A stretch of DNA of 64,000 nt from JBHGYD01 sp041920415 (GCA_041920415.1 JBHGYD010000031.1:1-64000), one strand, 5' to 3'; positions 33,229 to 42,175 are shown, numbered from the stretch's first letter. A program made the numbers and translations. The notes: generated by a model not told the origin, from the letters alone.

Positions 33229-34728
33229 TTGCGCATTCAAATCAATGGTTTGTACGATGTTGAGCGGTTTCAGCGCCCGCTTGAAGTGATTACCGATTTA
33301 TTTTTTGAAGAAAATGAAGTATCGTTTGAACCGTTCCATGCTCCCGATGTGGTTGTGACGTTTTCAATAAACGAGGAAGATGTATGTGTTGTGTACGGAA
33401 CACTTACCGAAACAGCGAATGGAAACGCGTTGAAAGCAGATTATAAAACCGATTTACGCCCGTATACAGACGAGAAAACTCTCCTTAAACAATTGAAAAA
33501 TGCCGTTTTTCATGTGTATTTAACGCTGTTTCAAGAATATACAGGACTCATTCAGCACTGGGGCATTTTAACTGGTGTGCGCCCGGTGAAGTTATTGCAT
33601 CAAAAATTGCGATTGGGGCTGTCTAAAGAAGAAGCGCATCGCCAGCTTCGCGAAGATTATTTAGTGACAGAAGAAAAAATTCAGCTCATGCAAGAGATCG
33701 TCGACCGGCAATTGACGGTTGTGCCTGATTTATACGAGTTGGCAAACGAAGTGAGCATTTATATCGGCATTCCGTTTTGCCCGACAAAATGTGCGTATTG
33801 TACATTTCCGGCGTATGCGATTAACGGACGCCAAGGCTCGGTCGATTCGTTTTTAGGTGGGCTTCATTACGAAATGAGAGAAATCGGCCGCTTTTTAAAA
33901 GAAAGAGGAATCAACATTACGACGATTTATTATGGCGGCGGCACTCCGACAAGCATTACGGCGGAAGAAATGGATCGATTGTATGAAGAAATGTATGAGT
34001 CGTTTCCAAACGTCGAGCGTGTCCGGGAAATTACTGTCGAAGCGGGACGACCTGATACGATTACGCCGGAAAAGCTGAACGTACTCAAAAAGTGGAACAT
34101 CGACCGAATTAGCATTAACCCGCAATCGTATATTCAAGAAACGTTAAAAGCGATTGGACGTCATCATACGGTCGAAGAAACTATTGAGAAGTTTCACCTT
34201 GCCCGCAACATGGGAATGAATAACATTAACATGGATTTAATCATTGGTCTTCCAGGAGAAGGGATCGAGGAGTTTAATTACACGCTAGCAGAAACGGAAA
34301 AATTAATGCCGGAGTCGCTAACCGTTCACACCTTGTCGTTTAAACGAGCGTCCGAAATGACGAAAAACAAAGAAAAGTATAAAGTCGCCCACCGTGATGA
34401 GATCAGTGAGATGATGAAAAACGCTCAAGACTGGACAAAGCGAAACGGGTATGTTCCTTATTATTTATATCGACAAAAAAATATTCTCGGCAATCTTGAA
34501 AACGTCGGTTACGCGCTTCCGGGCCAAGAAAGCATTTATAACATTATGATTATGGAGGAACAGCAATCGATTATCGGACTCGGCTGCGGCGCGTCCAGTA
34601 AGTTCGTTCATCCAAAGACGCGAAGTATTACGCGGTTTGCCAATCCAAAAGAGCCGAAAGTATATAATGACCATTTTGTTCATTACACGAACGAAAAATT
34701 AAAAATCATGGCTGATTTATTTCAATAA
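33229..34728 (+). CDS. hemZ: Radical SAM coproporphyrinogen III oxidase-like HemZ
   Basis: The roughly 500-residue protein has an N-terminal extension of ~150 residues, then the radical SAM cluster motif CPTKCAYC and YYGGGTPTSI, followed by EAGRPDTIT and a C-terminal HemN-like domain. HemZ is an oxygen-independent coproporphyrinogen III oxidase homologue; in Gram-positive bacteria its real role is debated because heme is made through coproporphyrin. The start is uncertain: AGGTGAT at 33218 best fits the TTG at 33229; GTG 33220 and ATG 33223 are possible. Confidence 0.88.
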   Translation: MRIQINGLYDVERFQRPLEVITDLFFEENEVSFEPFHAPDVVVTFSINEEDVCVVYGTLTETANGNALKADYKTDLRPYTDEKTLLKQLKNAVFHVYLTLFQEYTGLIQHWGILTGVRPVKLLHQKLRLGLSKEEAHRQLREDYLVTEEKIQLMQEIVDRQLTVVPDLYELANEVSIYIGIPFCPTKCAYCTFPAYAINGRQGSVDSFLGGLHYEMREIGRFLKERGINITTIYYGGGTPTSITAEEMDRLYEEMYESFPNVERVREITVEAGRPDTITPEKLNVLKKWNIDRISINPQSYIQETLKAIGRHHTVEETIEKFHLARNMGMNNINMDLIIGLPGEGIEEFNYTLAETEKLMPESLTVHTLSFKRASEMTKNKEKYKVAHRDEISEMMKNAQDWTKRNGYVPYYLYRQKNILGNLENVGYALPGQESIYNIMIMEEQQSIIGLGCGASSKFVHPKTRSITRFANPKEPKVYNDHFVHYTNEKLKIMADLFQ

Positions 34729-34732
34729 ACGA

Positions 34733-34762
34733 CCCGATTGCCTCTTGGGCAATCGGGTTTTC
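34733..34762 (+). terminator. Terminator between converging hemZ and yhzC
   Basis: CCCGATTGCC-TCTTG-GGCAATCGGG stem followed by TTTTCG. Confidence 0.85.
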
Positions 34763-34774
34763 GTTTGTGTACGA

Positions 34775-34960
34775 TTATCGATGAAAGAGAACTAATTTTC
34801 CGCTTGATGATGTGCAGCGATGCGTTTTGTCATGATAGTTTTTTTCACGCAATATTTGTTCGCCGATTTTTTTTGCTTCTGCTTCGCTTGCTGCTTCAAA
34901 CGTTTCTTCTAAGAGCTTTTCGCCGCTTTTATCAAAAACGGTGAGCGTATATGTTTTCAT
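34775..34960 (-). CDS. yhzC: YhzC-like small protein
   Basis: This 61-residue protein reads MKTYTLTVFDKSGEKLLEET, a beta hairpin, then an alanine/glutamate-rich helix and a basic tail HRCTSSSGKLVLFHR. It resembles the B. subtilis YhzC family of unknown function that is found in the same neighbourhood. A purine-rich GGGGGATTCGG site precedes the ATG. Confidence 0.75.
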   Translation of the reverse strand: MKTYTLTVFDKSGEKLLEETFEAASEAEAKKIGEQILREKNYHDKTHRCTSSSGKLVLFHR

Positions 34961-35116
34961 GTGCCGCCGAATCCCCCTTGTTGAAATCTTTCTTCATGAC
35001 TACTATTCTGTTATTTTTTTTATTTTCCTTCAAAAAATTGAAACTTTTCGCTAAAATAAAACGTGTAATAAAATGATGGAATTTTTAGTGTTTACTAGAA
35101 AATGGTGGTGATAAGA

Positions 35117-36016
35117 GTGGGGTTGCAGTTAGAAAATGTGACAAAGCGGTTTGGTGATTTTACGGCTGTCGATCATGTGACACTTGACATTCCAGAACGT
35201 GAAATGTTTGGGTTTCTCGGAGCGAATGGAGCAGGGAAAACAACGACGTTCCGCATGATTTTAGGATTGCTAGAGCCGACGGAGGGAACGATTACGTGGA
35301 ACAACCAAGAAATTAACTATGGAACTAGCCATTTAATCGGGTATTTACCAGAAGAGCGCGGCTTATATCCAAAATTAAAAGTGAAAGAACAACTGATCTA
35401 TTTAGGAAGGCTGCGCGGACTTGATAAACAAACAATTTTAAAGGAAATGAAATATTGGTTTGAGCGCTTTAAAGTACCGGAATACGCCGAAAAGCGAGTC
35501 GAAGAGCTGTCAAAAGGGAATCAGCAAAAAATTCAATTTATCGCTGCGGTGTTACATAAGCCGAAGCTGTTAATTTTAGATGAGCCTTTCAGCGGACTTG
35601 ATCCTGTAAATGTCGAATTGTTAAAGGAAGCGGTCATTGATTTAAAAAATAACGGCACAACGATCGTTTTTTCAAGTCATCGCATGGAACATGTCGAGGA
35701 ATTATGTGAACATCTTTGCATTATGCATCGCGGCAAGCCGGTCGTTCACGGTGCGTTGAAAGAGATTAAACGGTCGTTTGGCAAAAAAAACATCATCATT
35801 CATGCCGATATTCCGCTTGATGAATTAAAAGATTTTCCCGGTGTTGTCAAAGCGAAAACAACTGCAGAAGGTATTCATTTGCAAATCGAAAGCGAAGACG
35901 TTTCCCAACATATTCTTGCCCGTATCGCTAACAAAGGCTTTATTCGTAAATTTGCGTTAGAGGAACCTTCCTTACATGATATTTTTATTGAAAAAGTAGG
36001 TGCGGCGTATGAATAA
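35117..36016 (+). CDS. yhaQ: ABC transporter ATP-binding protein YhaQ
   Basis: The 299-residue NatA-type exporter ATPase has Walker A GANGAGKTTT, signature LSKGNQQKIQFIAA, Walker B LLILDEPFSGLDP and H-loop FSSHRM, with a C-terminal extension of ~80 residues typical of the family. The start is GTG 35117 with GGTGGTGAT upstream; ATG 35102 lies in the site itself. It pairs with the membrane protein yhaP, whose start overlaps its end by 8 bp. The B. subtilis pair is proposed to export sodium or a similar ion. Confidence 0.88.
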   Translation: MGLQLENVTKRFGDFTAVDHVTLDIPEREMFGFLGANGAGKTTTFRMILGLLEPTEGTITWNNQEINYGTSHLIGYLPEERGLYPKLKVKEQLIYLGRLRGLDKQTILKEMKYWFERFKVPEYAEKRVEELSKGNQQKIQFIAAVLHKPKLLILDEPFSGLDPVNVELLKEAVIDLKNNGTTIVFSSHRMEHVEELCEHLCIMHRGKPVVHGALKEIKRSFGKKNIIIHADIPLDELKDFPGVVKAKTTAEGIHLQIESEDVSQHILARIANKGFIRKFALEEPSLHDIFIEKVGAAYE

Positions 36017-37247
36017 GTTTTGGATTATCCTTTGGCATACGTATGTGACAAAGCTAAAAGCAAAATCATTTATCATTACGACGATCATTACGAGTGTGCT
36101 TGTGTTTGCTGTAACGAACTTGAATCATATTATTGAATTTTTTAATAAAGACGAAAAGAAGACAGTAGCTGTTATTGATGAAACGGGAATGCTTTACAAA
36201 CCTCTACAGATGCAACTAAAGAAAAGCGGAGAAAAAGACATTCAGCTTCAACCGTTTAACGGTTCGGAATCTGAAGCGAAAAAGAACGTCCAACGTGAAA
36301 AATGGGATGCTTTTCTTACTCTTGCTTATGACAACAAACAACTACCAAAAGCGACGTATTACGCGAACACAATCGCTGATAGCGATATCCCAAATAAGCT
36401 CCAACAAGCTCTTCAACAGTTAAAAACAACGCTAGTAACCGCCAAAATTGGCTTAAAACCTGAACAAGTGACGCAGTTATACGAACCGGTTCCATTCCAT
36501 AAAGTCGCGTTAGAAAAAAACGCAAAGACAGAAGAAGAGCTGAATCAAGCGCGCGGTCTTGTTTACATTTTATTGTTTGCGATGTATATGTTTGTGCTGA
36601 TGTACGGGGGAATGATTGCCTCAGAAGTTGCGACGGAAAAATCGTCGCGCGTCATGGAAATTTTAATTTCGAGCGCTCCGCCGGTACAACAAATGTTTGG
36701 TAAAATTGTAGGAGTCGCTTTATTAAGTTTAACGCAATTTGTTGTTCTGTTTGCGATTGGCTTTAGCTCGCTCGAAAGCAGCGGGAAGGAATTGTTACAG
36801 TTTCTTGGGTTTGAACAAATTCCGATTTCGACATTTGTGTATGCGATCATCTTTTTCTTGCTTGGCTATTTTTTATACGCCACGTTATTCGCTGTACTCG
36901 GTTCGATGGTCAGCCGTGTGGAAGAAGTGCAGCCAATGATTACACCGGTGACATTGCTTGTTGTCGCTGCCTTTTTTATCGCGATGTTTGGTCTCAACAA
37001 ACCGGAATCTTCGTTCATCACCGCTACATCGTTCATCCCGTTTTTTGCGCCGATGATTATGTTTTTGCGTGTGGGGATGTTAAACGTTGCAAGCTGGGAG
37101 ATTGCATTAAGTCTTGCTTTGTTAATTGCCACCATTGGTCTATTTGCTTTTTTTGGTGCAAAAATTTATCGTGGCGGCGTATTGATGTACGGAAAATCAA
37201 CCTCGCTTAAAGATATTAAAAAAGCGATTCAATTAACGAAAAAATAA
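36009..37247 (+). CDS. yhaP: ABC-2 type permease YhaP (NatB-like)
   Basis: The 412-residue permease has one N-terminal membrane helix (FIITTIITSVLVFAV) and a large extracytoplasmic domain of ~140 residues. At least five membrane segments follow in the C-terminal half, including MFVLMYGGMIASEVATEKSSRVMEI, the NatB/ABC-2 signature. It is the partner of YhaQ. In B. subtilis yhaO and yhaN lie between yhaP and yhaM; here yhaM follows directly. Confidence 0.88.
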   Translation: MNKFWIILWHTYVTKLKAKSFIITTIITSVLVFAVTNLNHIIEFFNKDEKKTVAVIDETGMLYKPLQMQLKKSGEKDIQLQPFNGSESEAKKNVQREKWDAFLTLAYDNKQLPKATYYANTIADSDIPNKLQQALQQLKTTLVTAKIGLKPEQVTQLYEPVPFHKVALEKNAKTEEELNQARGLVYILLFAMYMFVLMYGGMIASEVATEKSSRVMEILISSAPPVQQMFGKIVGVALLSLTQFVVLFAIGFSSLESSGKELLQFLGFEQIPISTFVYAIIFFLLGYFLYATLFAVLGSMVSRVEEVQPMITPVTLLVVAAFFIAMFGLNKPESSFITATSFIPFFAPMIMFLRVGMLNVASWEIALSLALLIATIGLFAFFGAKIYRGGVLMYGKSTSLKDIKKAIQLTKK

Positions 37248-37275
37248 GACCTTGCGCACGCAAGGTCTGTTTTTT
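37247..37275 (+). terminator. Terminator of yhaQ-yhaP
   Basis: AGACCTTGCG-CA-CGCAAGGTCT stem followed by GTTTTTT. Confidence 0.85.
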
Positions 37276-37336
37276 CGCTTCCATCGGATTATGATATACT
37301 AGAATATACGCAAACAAGGAAACGGGGGAGAATGGA

Positions 37337-38281
37337 TTGACAAAAGGGATTATCCATTATGAAGTCGGCGAACAAGTCGATGTATATTTGCTTATCAAAT
37401 CAGTCACAAAAGGAATTGCTAGTAACGGGAAACCGTTTTTAACGCTCATTTTACAAGACAAAACTGGAGAAATTGAGGCGAAGTTATGGGATGCCTCTCC
37501 TGAAGACGAAAGTGTGTATATGCCGGAAAGCATTGTGAAAGTATTTGGCGATATTAGCAATTACCGTGGTCGTACCCAATTAAAAATTCGCAACATTCGT
37601 CCCGCTAATCATACCGACCATGTGCGTGTCACTGATTTTCTCGAAGTTGCCCCGATGAAACGGGAAGATATGATGGACAAAATTACACAGTACATTTTTG
37701 AAATGAAAAATCCAAACATTCAACGCATAACAAGACATTTATTGAAAAAATACGAAAGCAAATTTTTTGAGTATCCAGCAGCGACGAAAAATCATCATGA
37801 ATTTATTTCTGGTTTAGCGTATCACGTCGTTTCCATGCTTGATTTGGCAAAAGCGATTGCTAATCTTTATCCATCATTGGATAAAGACTTATTATACGCC
37901 GGTGTCATTTTACATGACCTCGGCAAAGTGATCGAACTATCGGGACCGGTTTCGACTTCGTATACGCTTGAGGGGAATTTGCTTGGGCATATTTCGATTA
38001 TGGTAAGTGAAATCAGTAAAGCAGCCGAGCATCTTGGCATTACAGGGGAAGAAGTCGTTGTCTTACAACATATGGTCTTGAGCCATCATGGAAAGGCCGA
38101 ATGGGGGAGCCCGAAGCCGCCGATGATTAAAGAAGCGGAAATTCTTCATTACATTGACAACTTAGATGCGAAAATGAATATGATTGATCGTGCGCTTGAA
38201 AAAGTCAAGCCAGGTGAATTTACCGAAAAAATTTTTGCGCTCGATCAACGCTCGTTCTATAAACCGACGTTTCATCGGTAA
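37337..38281 (+). CDS. yhaM: 3'-5' exoribonuclease YhaM
   Basis: The 314 residues equal B. subtilis YhaM. The N-terminal OB-fold (VDVYLLIKSVTKGIASNGKPFLTLILQDKTGEIEAKLWD) binds nucleic acid. The HD domain follows with H163-region YHV, VILHDLGKV and HMVLSHHGKAEWGSP as metal ligands. YhaM degrades RNA and single-stranded DNA from the 3' end with manganese. The start is TTG 37337 after CGGGGGAG; the nearby ATG is out of frame. Confidence 0.93.
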   Translation: MTKGIIHYEVGEQVDVYLLIKSVTKGIASNGKPFLTLILQDKTGEIEAKLWDASPEDESVYMPESIVKVFGDISNYRGRTQLKIRNIRPANHTDHVRVTDFLEVAPMKREDMMDKITQYIFEMKNPNIQRITRHLLKKYESKFFEYPAATKNHHEFISGLAYHVVSMLDLAKAIANLYPSLDKDLLYAGVILHDLGKVIELSGPVSTSYTLEGNLLGHISIMVSEISKAAEHLGITGEEVVVLQHMVLSHHGKAEWGSPKPPMIKEAEILHYIDNLDAKMNMIDRALEKVKPGEFTEKIFALDQRSFYKPTFHR

Positions 38282-38287
38282 AAAATA

Positions 38288-38338
38288 AAGGGAAGCAGCT
38301 GTTAGGTACGACGACAGATGCTTCCCTTGTTTTTTTTA
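38288..38338 (+). terminator. Terminator of yhaM
   Basis: GGGAAGCA/TGCTTCCC with an inner CTGT/ACAG, followed by a long T-tract. Confidence 0.85.
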
Positions 38339-38417
38339 TCATTTTTACGTATAAAAATAGCTATGTAATCATATAGTCGAAGTAAGACAAGCTAATAAAA
38401 TAGACGGAGGGAATGAT

Positions 38418-38600
38418 ATGTTAGCTGTACCGTGGTGGATTTATTTAGTGGTGGCCGGAATTATTTTTAGCGGGTATATGACGGTGCGAACGGCGACACA
38501 AGAGAGAGAAATAGATGAAGCGTTTATCGAAAAAGAAGGAGAAATTTATATGGAGCGAATTCGTCAAGAAAAAGCGCGACGCCAAAAAGAGTCCTTGTAA
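38418..38600 (+). CDS. yhaL: Sporulation protein YhaL
   Basis: This 60-residue protein has one N-terminal membrane helix (WWIYLVVAGIIFSGYM) and a charged cytoplasmic tail (EREIDEAFIEKEGEIYMERIRQEKARRQKE), as in YhaL, which is needed for efficient sporulation in B. subtilis. It lies next to yhaM, as there. GGAGGGAA precedes the ATG. Confidence 0.85.
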   Translation: MLAVPWWIYLVVAGIIFSGYMTVRTATQEREIDEAFIEKEGEIYMERIRQEKARRQKESL

Positions 38601-38622
38601 AACAAGGATTTTTATTTTTTTG
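38591..38622 (+). terminator. Terminator of yhaL
   Basis: TCCTTG-TAAAA-CAAGGA stem spans the stop codon and is followed by a T-rich tract. Confidence 0.8.
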
Positions 38623-38716
38623 TGAATTTCTTGAAAATTATCTTTATTTTTTTATTTTTCATGTTAGGATAATAATAACTGTCATTCATTAAAGAAATAA
38701 AGTAGGGGGATTGAAG

Positions 38717-39799
38717 ATGAATCGGGCGTACAATTTTAATGCAGGTCCGTCCGCATTGCCGTTTCCTGTTTTGCAACGAGCGCAAGCAGAATTATTGAAT
38801 TTCCAAAATACCGGTATGTCGGTAATGGAACTTAGCCATCGCAGCAAAGAATATGATGCGGTGCACAACAAAGCAAAACAATTGTTAAGAAAGCTGATGA
38901 ACATCCCGGAAACACATGACATTTTGTTTTTACAAGGCGGAGCGAGTTTACAATTTTCGATGGTGCCAATGAACTTGCTTTCCAATAATCAAGTTGGCAA
39001 TTACGTCTTAACAGGGGCATGGTCAGAAAAAGCTCTCAAAGAAGCGAAAAAAGTGGGGCAAACACATGTCGCCGCATCGAGCAAAGAGGCAAACTATACG
39101 TACATTCCATCGCTTGACCAAATTCAACTTTCTGAACATGCAGCGTATTTACATATTACATCCAACAATACAATTTTTGGTACACAATGGCATGCATTCC
39201 CTGATTTACCGATCGATTTAATTGCTGATATGTCGAGCGATATTTTAAGCAGGGAAATAAACGTGGAACAATTTGCTCTCATTTATGCGGGAGCGCAAAA
39301 AAATTTAGGACCGTCCGGTGTTACGGTTGTGATCATTCGCAACGACTTACTAGAACATATTCCGGAAAATTTGCCAACAATGCTGGACTATCGTACGTAT
39401 ACTTCAAGCAACTCGTTATACAATACGCCACCGACGTTTGCGATTTACATACTCTCACTTGTACTTGAATGGGTGGAAGAACAAGGTGGAGTGAAAGTGA
39501 TTGAGAAGCGCAATAAAGAAAAAGCGGATGTATTATATGAAGCGATTGACGGAAGCGATGGTTTTTATTCACCGCATGCGGAAAAAGAAAGCCGCTCGTT
39601 GATGAACGTCACATTTACATTGCCGAACGAAGAAGTGACGAAGAAGTTTTTAGTGGAGGCAAAAGAGCAGGGGTTTGTCGGACTAGCAGGGCATCGTTCC
39701 GTCGGGGGCTGTCGTGCGTCGATTTATAACGCAGTCCCTTATGAAGCGTGTGAAGCATTAGCGAAGTTTATGAAAGAATTTAAAAAGCGATTTGCCTGA
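38717..39799 (+). CDS. serC: Phosphoserine aminotransferase SerC
   Basis: This 360-residue class V aminotransferase has NFNAGPSALP at the N-terminus and GGASLQFSMVPMN binding PLP phosphate. The Schiff-base lysine is in YAGAQKNLGPSG (about residue 196), and GLAGHRSVGGCRASIYNA is the C-terminal substrate arginine region. It makes phosphoserine for serine synthesis and also serves pyridoxine synthesis in some bacteria. The ATG at 38717 is six bases after TAGGGGGA; the TTG at 38711 is too close. trpP follows. Confidence 0.94.
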   Translation: MNRAYNFNAGPSALPFPVLQRAQAELLNFQNTGMSVMELSHRSKEYDAVHNKAKQLLRKLMNIPETHDILFLQGGASLQFSMVPMNLLSNNQVGNYVLTGAWSEKALKEAKKVGQTHVAASSKEANYTYIPSLDQIQLSEHAAYLHITSNNTIFGTQWHAFPDLPIDLIADMSSDILSREINVEQFALIYAGAQKNLGPSGVTVVIIRNDLLEHIPENLPTMLDYRTYTSSNSLYNTPPTFAIYILSLVLEWVEEQGGVKVIEKRNKEKADVLYEAIDGSDGFYSPHAEKESRSLMNVTFTLPNEEVTKKFLVEAKEQGFVGLAGHRSVGGCRASIYNAVPYEACEALAKFMKEFKKRFA

Positions 39800-39809
39800 A
39801 AATTTCCGC

Positions 39810-39838
39810 TTAACTTTTATGTGATAAAGTAGTATAAT
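39810..39838 (+). promoter_or_regulatory. Sigma-A promoter of trpP
   Basis: TTAACT (39810-39815) and a perfect TATAAT (39833-39838) with 17-bp spacing. Transcription should begin near 39845, at the first GAG triplet of the TRAP site. Confidence 0.65.
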
Positions 39839-39844
39839 GGAAAA

Positions 39845-39934
39845 GAGATTCTCGCAATAGGCGTGAGTGCACTATTGGAGAAGCGCTTAGAAAGATTAGA
39901 TGAGGAGAGATGAGAATGAATACGAGAGTATTAG
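39845..39934 (+). promoter_or_regulatory. TRAP-binding triplet array over the trpP ribosome binding site
   Basis: Eleven GAG/TAG triplets occur at 39845, 39858, 39865, 39878, 39888, 39897, 39902, 39905, 39912, 39924 and 39932. They cover the leader, the Shine-Dalgarno GAGGAG and the first codons. B. subtilis trpP is translationally repressed by tryptophan-loaded TRAP through a similar array. Eleven triplets equals the number of TRAP subunits. Confidence 0.75.
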
Positions 39935-40440
39935 TTTCACTTGCTTTATTTGTTGGGATCGGGGCTGTATTACACGCGATTGTTCCCGGATTTTTCTTTG
40001 GCATGAAGCCGGATATGATGTTAACAATGATGTTTTTAGGGATTTTGTTATTTCCTGACAAAAAAGCAGTCGGTTTAGTGGGAATCGTCACAGGTGTTAT
40101 TTCGGGCATCACGACAAGTTTTCCAGGCGGATTGTTACCAAATATGATCGATAAACCGATTACGGCTTTTGTATTTTTTGCGTTGCTTTTGCTTGTTAAA
40201 AAATACGGCCAAACGGTAGTTTCCGCTGCGATTTTAACAGCGGTAGGCACGGTCGTTTCAGGTACCATCTTTTTAACCGCTGCGTTGCTCATTGTCGGGT
40301 TACCGGGTGGCGCTGCTTTCTCAAGTTTATTCGTTGCTGTTGTGTTGCCGACAGCCGTCATTAACACGATTGTGATGGTGATTGTGTATCCGATTGTTTC
40401 ATCGATTTTTAGACGGACCAATATCGCAACGCAAGCGTAA
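39916..40440 (+). CDS. trpP: Tryptophan transporter TrpP
   Basis: This 174-residue membrane protein has about five hydrophobic segments and the family pattern LHAIVPGFFFGMKPDMMLTMMF. It matches B. subtilis TrpP (formerly YhaG, 172 residues), a probable tryptophan permease. The ATG at 39916 is eight bases from GAGGAG; an ATG at 39910 is too close. It follows serC, as in B. subtilis. Translation should be repressed by TRAP through the triplets overlapping its start. Confidence 0.9.
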   Translation: MNTRVLVSLALFVGIGAVLHAIVPGFFFGMKPDMMLTMMFLGILLFPDKKAVGLVGIVTGVISGITTSFPGGLLPNMIDKPITAFVFFALLLLVKKYGQTVVSAAILTAVGTVVSGTIFLTAALLIVGLPGGAAFSSLFVAVVLPTAVINTIVMVIVYPIVSSIFRRTNIATQA

Positions 40441-40446
40441 AAATCG

Positions 40447-40487
40447 CAAAAAAAAAAAAACCCGATCATTGTTGGTCGGGTTTTTTG
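40447..40487 (+). terminator. Terminator between trpP and the converging small membrane gene
   Basis: ACCCGA/TCGGGT stem (40460-40481) flanked by a 12-A run and TTTTTT, so it can serve both strands. Confidence 0.85.
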
Positions 40488-40495
40488 CTATCGAG

Positions 40496-40684
40496 CTAAA
40501 AGTAATGAAAGCACCATGCAATGAAAAAGAAAAGAAACGCTCCGCCAGCATACATCATCATTTTGTTCTTCAGCACTTTTTTTGGTGGGTACATTTTTGC
40601 TTTATGAAGTGAAAGGAAAGTCGTTATCGTTAAACAAACTAAAACAAAACTTATCATATAAAAAAAGGATCTCACGTACATCAT
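40496..40684 (-). CDS. Small two-helix membrane protein, unknown
   Basis: The 62-residue protein has two membrane helices (SFFYMISFVLVCLTITTF and MMMYAGGAFLFFFIAWCFHY) joined by a lysine-rich loop KAKMYPPKKVLKNK. AGGGGGAG lies six bases before the ATG at 40684. It sits between trpP and hpr on the opposite strand. No family recognised. Confidence 0.7.
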   Translation of the reverse strand: MMYVRSFFYMISFVLVCLTITTFLSLHKAKMYPPKKVLKNKMMMYAGGAFLFFFIAWCFHYF

Positions 40685-40849
40685 CGCATTCTCCCCCTAT
40701 CATCACTATATGTGTTTTACTTCTTAGCTATGAGTTGGGAGAAAGTAATTGTTTATTTAAAAATTCTAACATTTGCATCTTTATTAATTTTTATTTTACT
40801 GGCATAATAGGAATAAAATAATAATGGTGAGGGAAGAGTGGGTGGAACG

Positions 40850-41446
40850 ATGAAAAACACGGAACAACATTATTCTATAAAAGAAGCGATGCTGTTTAGC
40901 CAACGAATCGCTCAGTTAAGCAAAGCGCTCTGGAAATCGATTGAAAAAGATTGGCAGCAATGGATTAAGCCGTTTGACTTAAATATTAATGAGCATCATA
41001 TTTTATGGATTGCTTATCATTTCAAAGGGGCATCGATTTCAGAAATTGCGAAATTTGGTGTCATGCATGTATCGACAGCGTTTAATTTTTCTAAAAAGTT
41101 AGAAGAGCGCGGATTGTTATCATTTTCAAAAAAACAAGATGATAAACGGAATACTTATATTGAACTAACGGAAAAGGGGGAACAAGTATTACTTAAGTTG
41201 ATGGAATCGTATGATCCAAAACAAAATGCGGTATTTAATGGGGCATTACCTTTGCGTGAGTTGTATGGTAAATTTCCAGAAATTTTAGAAATGATGTGTA
41301 TCATTCGAAATATATACGGGGAAGATTTTATGGAGATTTTTGAAAAATCGTTTGAAAACATTAAAAAAGACTTTATAGAAAAAGACGGAAAACTAGTGAA
41401 AAAAAGTGATCAAATGGAGGAAAAAGAGGTAACAAGTCAGTCATAA
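40850..41446 (+). CDS. hpr: Transition-state regulator Hpr (ScoC)
   Basis: The 198-residue MarR-family protein is nearly identical to ScoC/Hpr through SKALWKSIEKDWQQWIKPFDLNINEHHILW and the recognition helix region SEIAKFGVMHVSTAFNFSKKL. Hpr represses extracellular proteases, sporulation genes and oligopeptide permeases in B. subtilis. The start is ATG 40850, preceded by GGGTGG; a GTG at 40838 is possible. Its stop codon directly abuts the stop of the converging yhaI. Confidence 0.93.
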   Translation: MKNTEQHYSIKEAMLFSQRIAQLSKALWKSIEKDWQQWIKPFDLNINEHHILWIAYHFKGASISEIAKFGVMHVSTAFNFSKKLEERGLLSFSKKQDDKRNTYIELTEKGEQVLLKLMESYDPKQNAVFNGALPLRELYGKFPEILEMMCIIRNIYGEDFMEIFEKSFENIKKDFIEKDGKLVKKSDQMEEKEVTSQS

Positions 41447-41788
41447 TCAATGAATTTCCGCCATCAACTTCTTAAACTCTTCCATGAGAGGAACAAACAT
41501 CTGCTGCTTTAAAAGAGCATCTACTGTTTTTTCAAGTGGGAGGTTAGGATGGAGCATTCCCGCAAAATGAATTAAAAGTGGGGTGAAAATCGTAAAGCCT
41601 TCCGCTTTTTGTTTTTCGTATTCTTTGCTCAAATATTCACAAAGATTTATAACTTCGTCGACTTCTTCTTTTGTTAAATTTGCTGTAATTACGAGATGGT
41701 AAAATGGTTTTTTTGACTCGTCGATCATTTCCATTAATAACGATTGGTGGAACTCTAATTTAGCGATACGTTCTTCCAATGCTCCCAT
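41447..41788 (-). CDS. yhaI: DUF1878 family protein YhaI
   Basis: This 113-residue helical protein starts MGALEERIAKLEFHQSLL, a coiled-coil-like helix, then KPFYHLVITANLTKEEVDEVINLC. It corresponds to B. subtilis YhaI (DUF1878), which also adjoins hpr. Function unknown. AAAGGAGTACC precedes the ATG. Confidence 0.88.
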   Translation of the reverse strand: MGALEERIAKLEFHQSLLMEMIDESKKPFYHLVITANLTKEEVDEVINLCEYLSKEYEKQKAEGFTIFTPLLIHFAGMLHPNLPLEKTVDALLKQQMFVPLMEEFKKLMAEIH

Positions 41789-41994
41789 ACATGGTACTCC
41801 TTTAAATAAACAATATGTTTTGATGGCATCATGTATATTTTAACCAATTTGTGACGAATAACCAATAACAAAGTTTTTTAAGTTATGATGGTATTTTTTG
41901 TAAAAAACATATTGATTTATTGAGCAAAACATTGTAAAGTAAGGTGAGTGAAATTGTGAATATTTTTTGTTAGGGATAGGAGGGGAACTGGACA

Positions 41995-42174
41995 TTGACG
42001 CTTTATTTCATACCCCTTGCTGTAGTCATTTTATTTTCCATTAATAAACTAACGAATACGCTTTGTGTCCAAAGGGAAATTCCTGAAGAAAAGCAGCCGA
42101 CCGTGTTTCGTACGATTAATGTTCTTATTACTATTTTATTAATCTCGTCTTATTTTGAAGTATTATTTACATAG
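41995..42174 (+). CDS. Small two-helix membrane protein, unknown (59 residues)
   Basis: A TTG at 41995 follows AGGAGGGG by nine bases. The frame gives an N-terminal helix LYFIPLAVVILFSINKL, a charged loop with CVQREIPEEKQP, and a second helix INVLITILLISSYFEVLF. A terminator follows at once. Good translation and termination signals support it; the family is not recognised. It lies between yhaI and prsA. Confidence 0.65.
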   Translation: MTLYFIPLAVVILFSINKLTNTLCVQREIPEEKQPTVFRTINVLITILLISSYFEVLFT

Positions 42175-42175
42175 G

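Noticed and set aside
39810..40469. 219-residue minus-strand ORF opposite trpP
   Set aside because: It mirrors trpP codon by codon, lacks a ribosome binding site, and crosses the bidirectional terminator.
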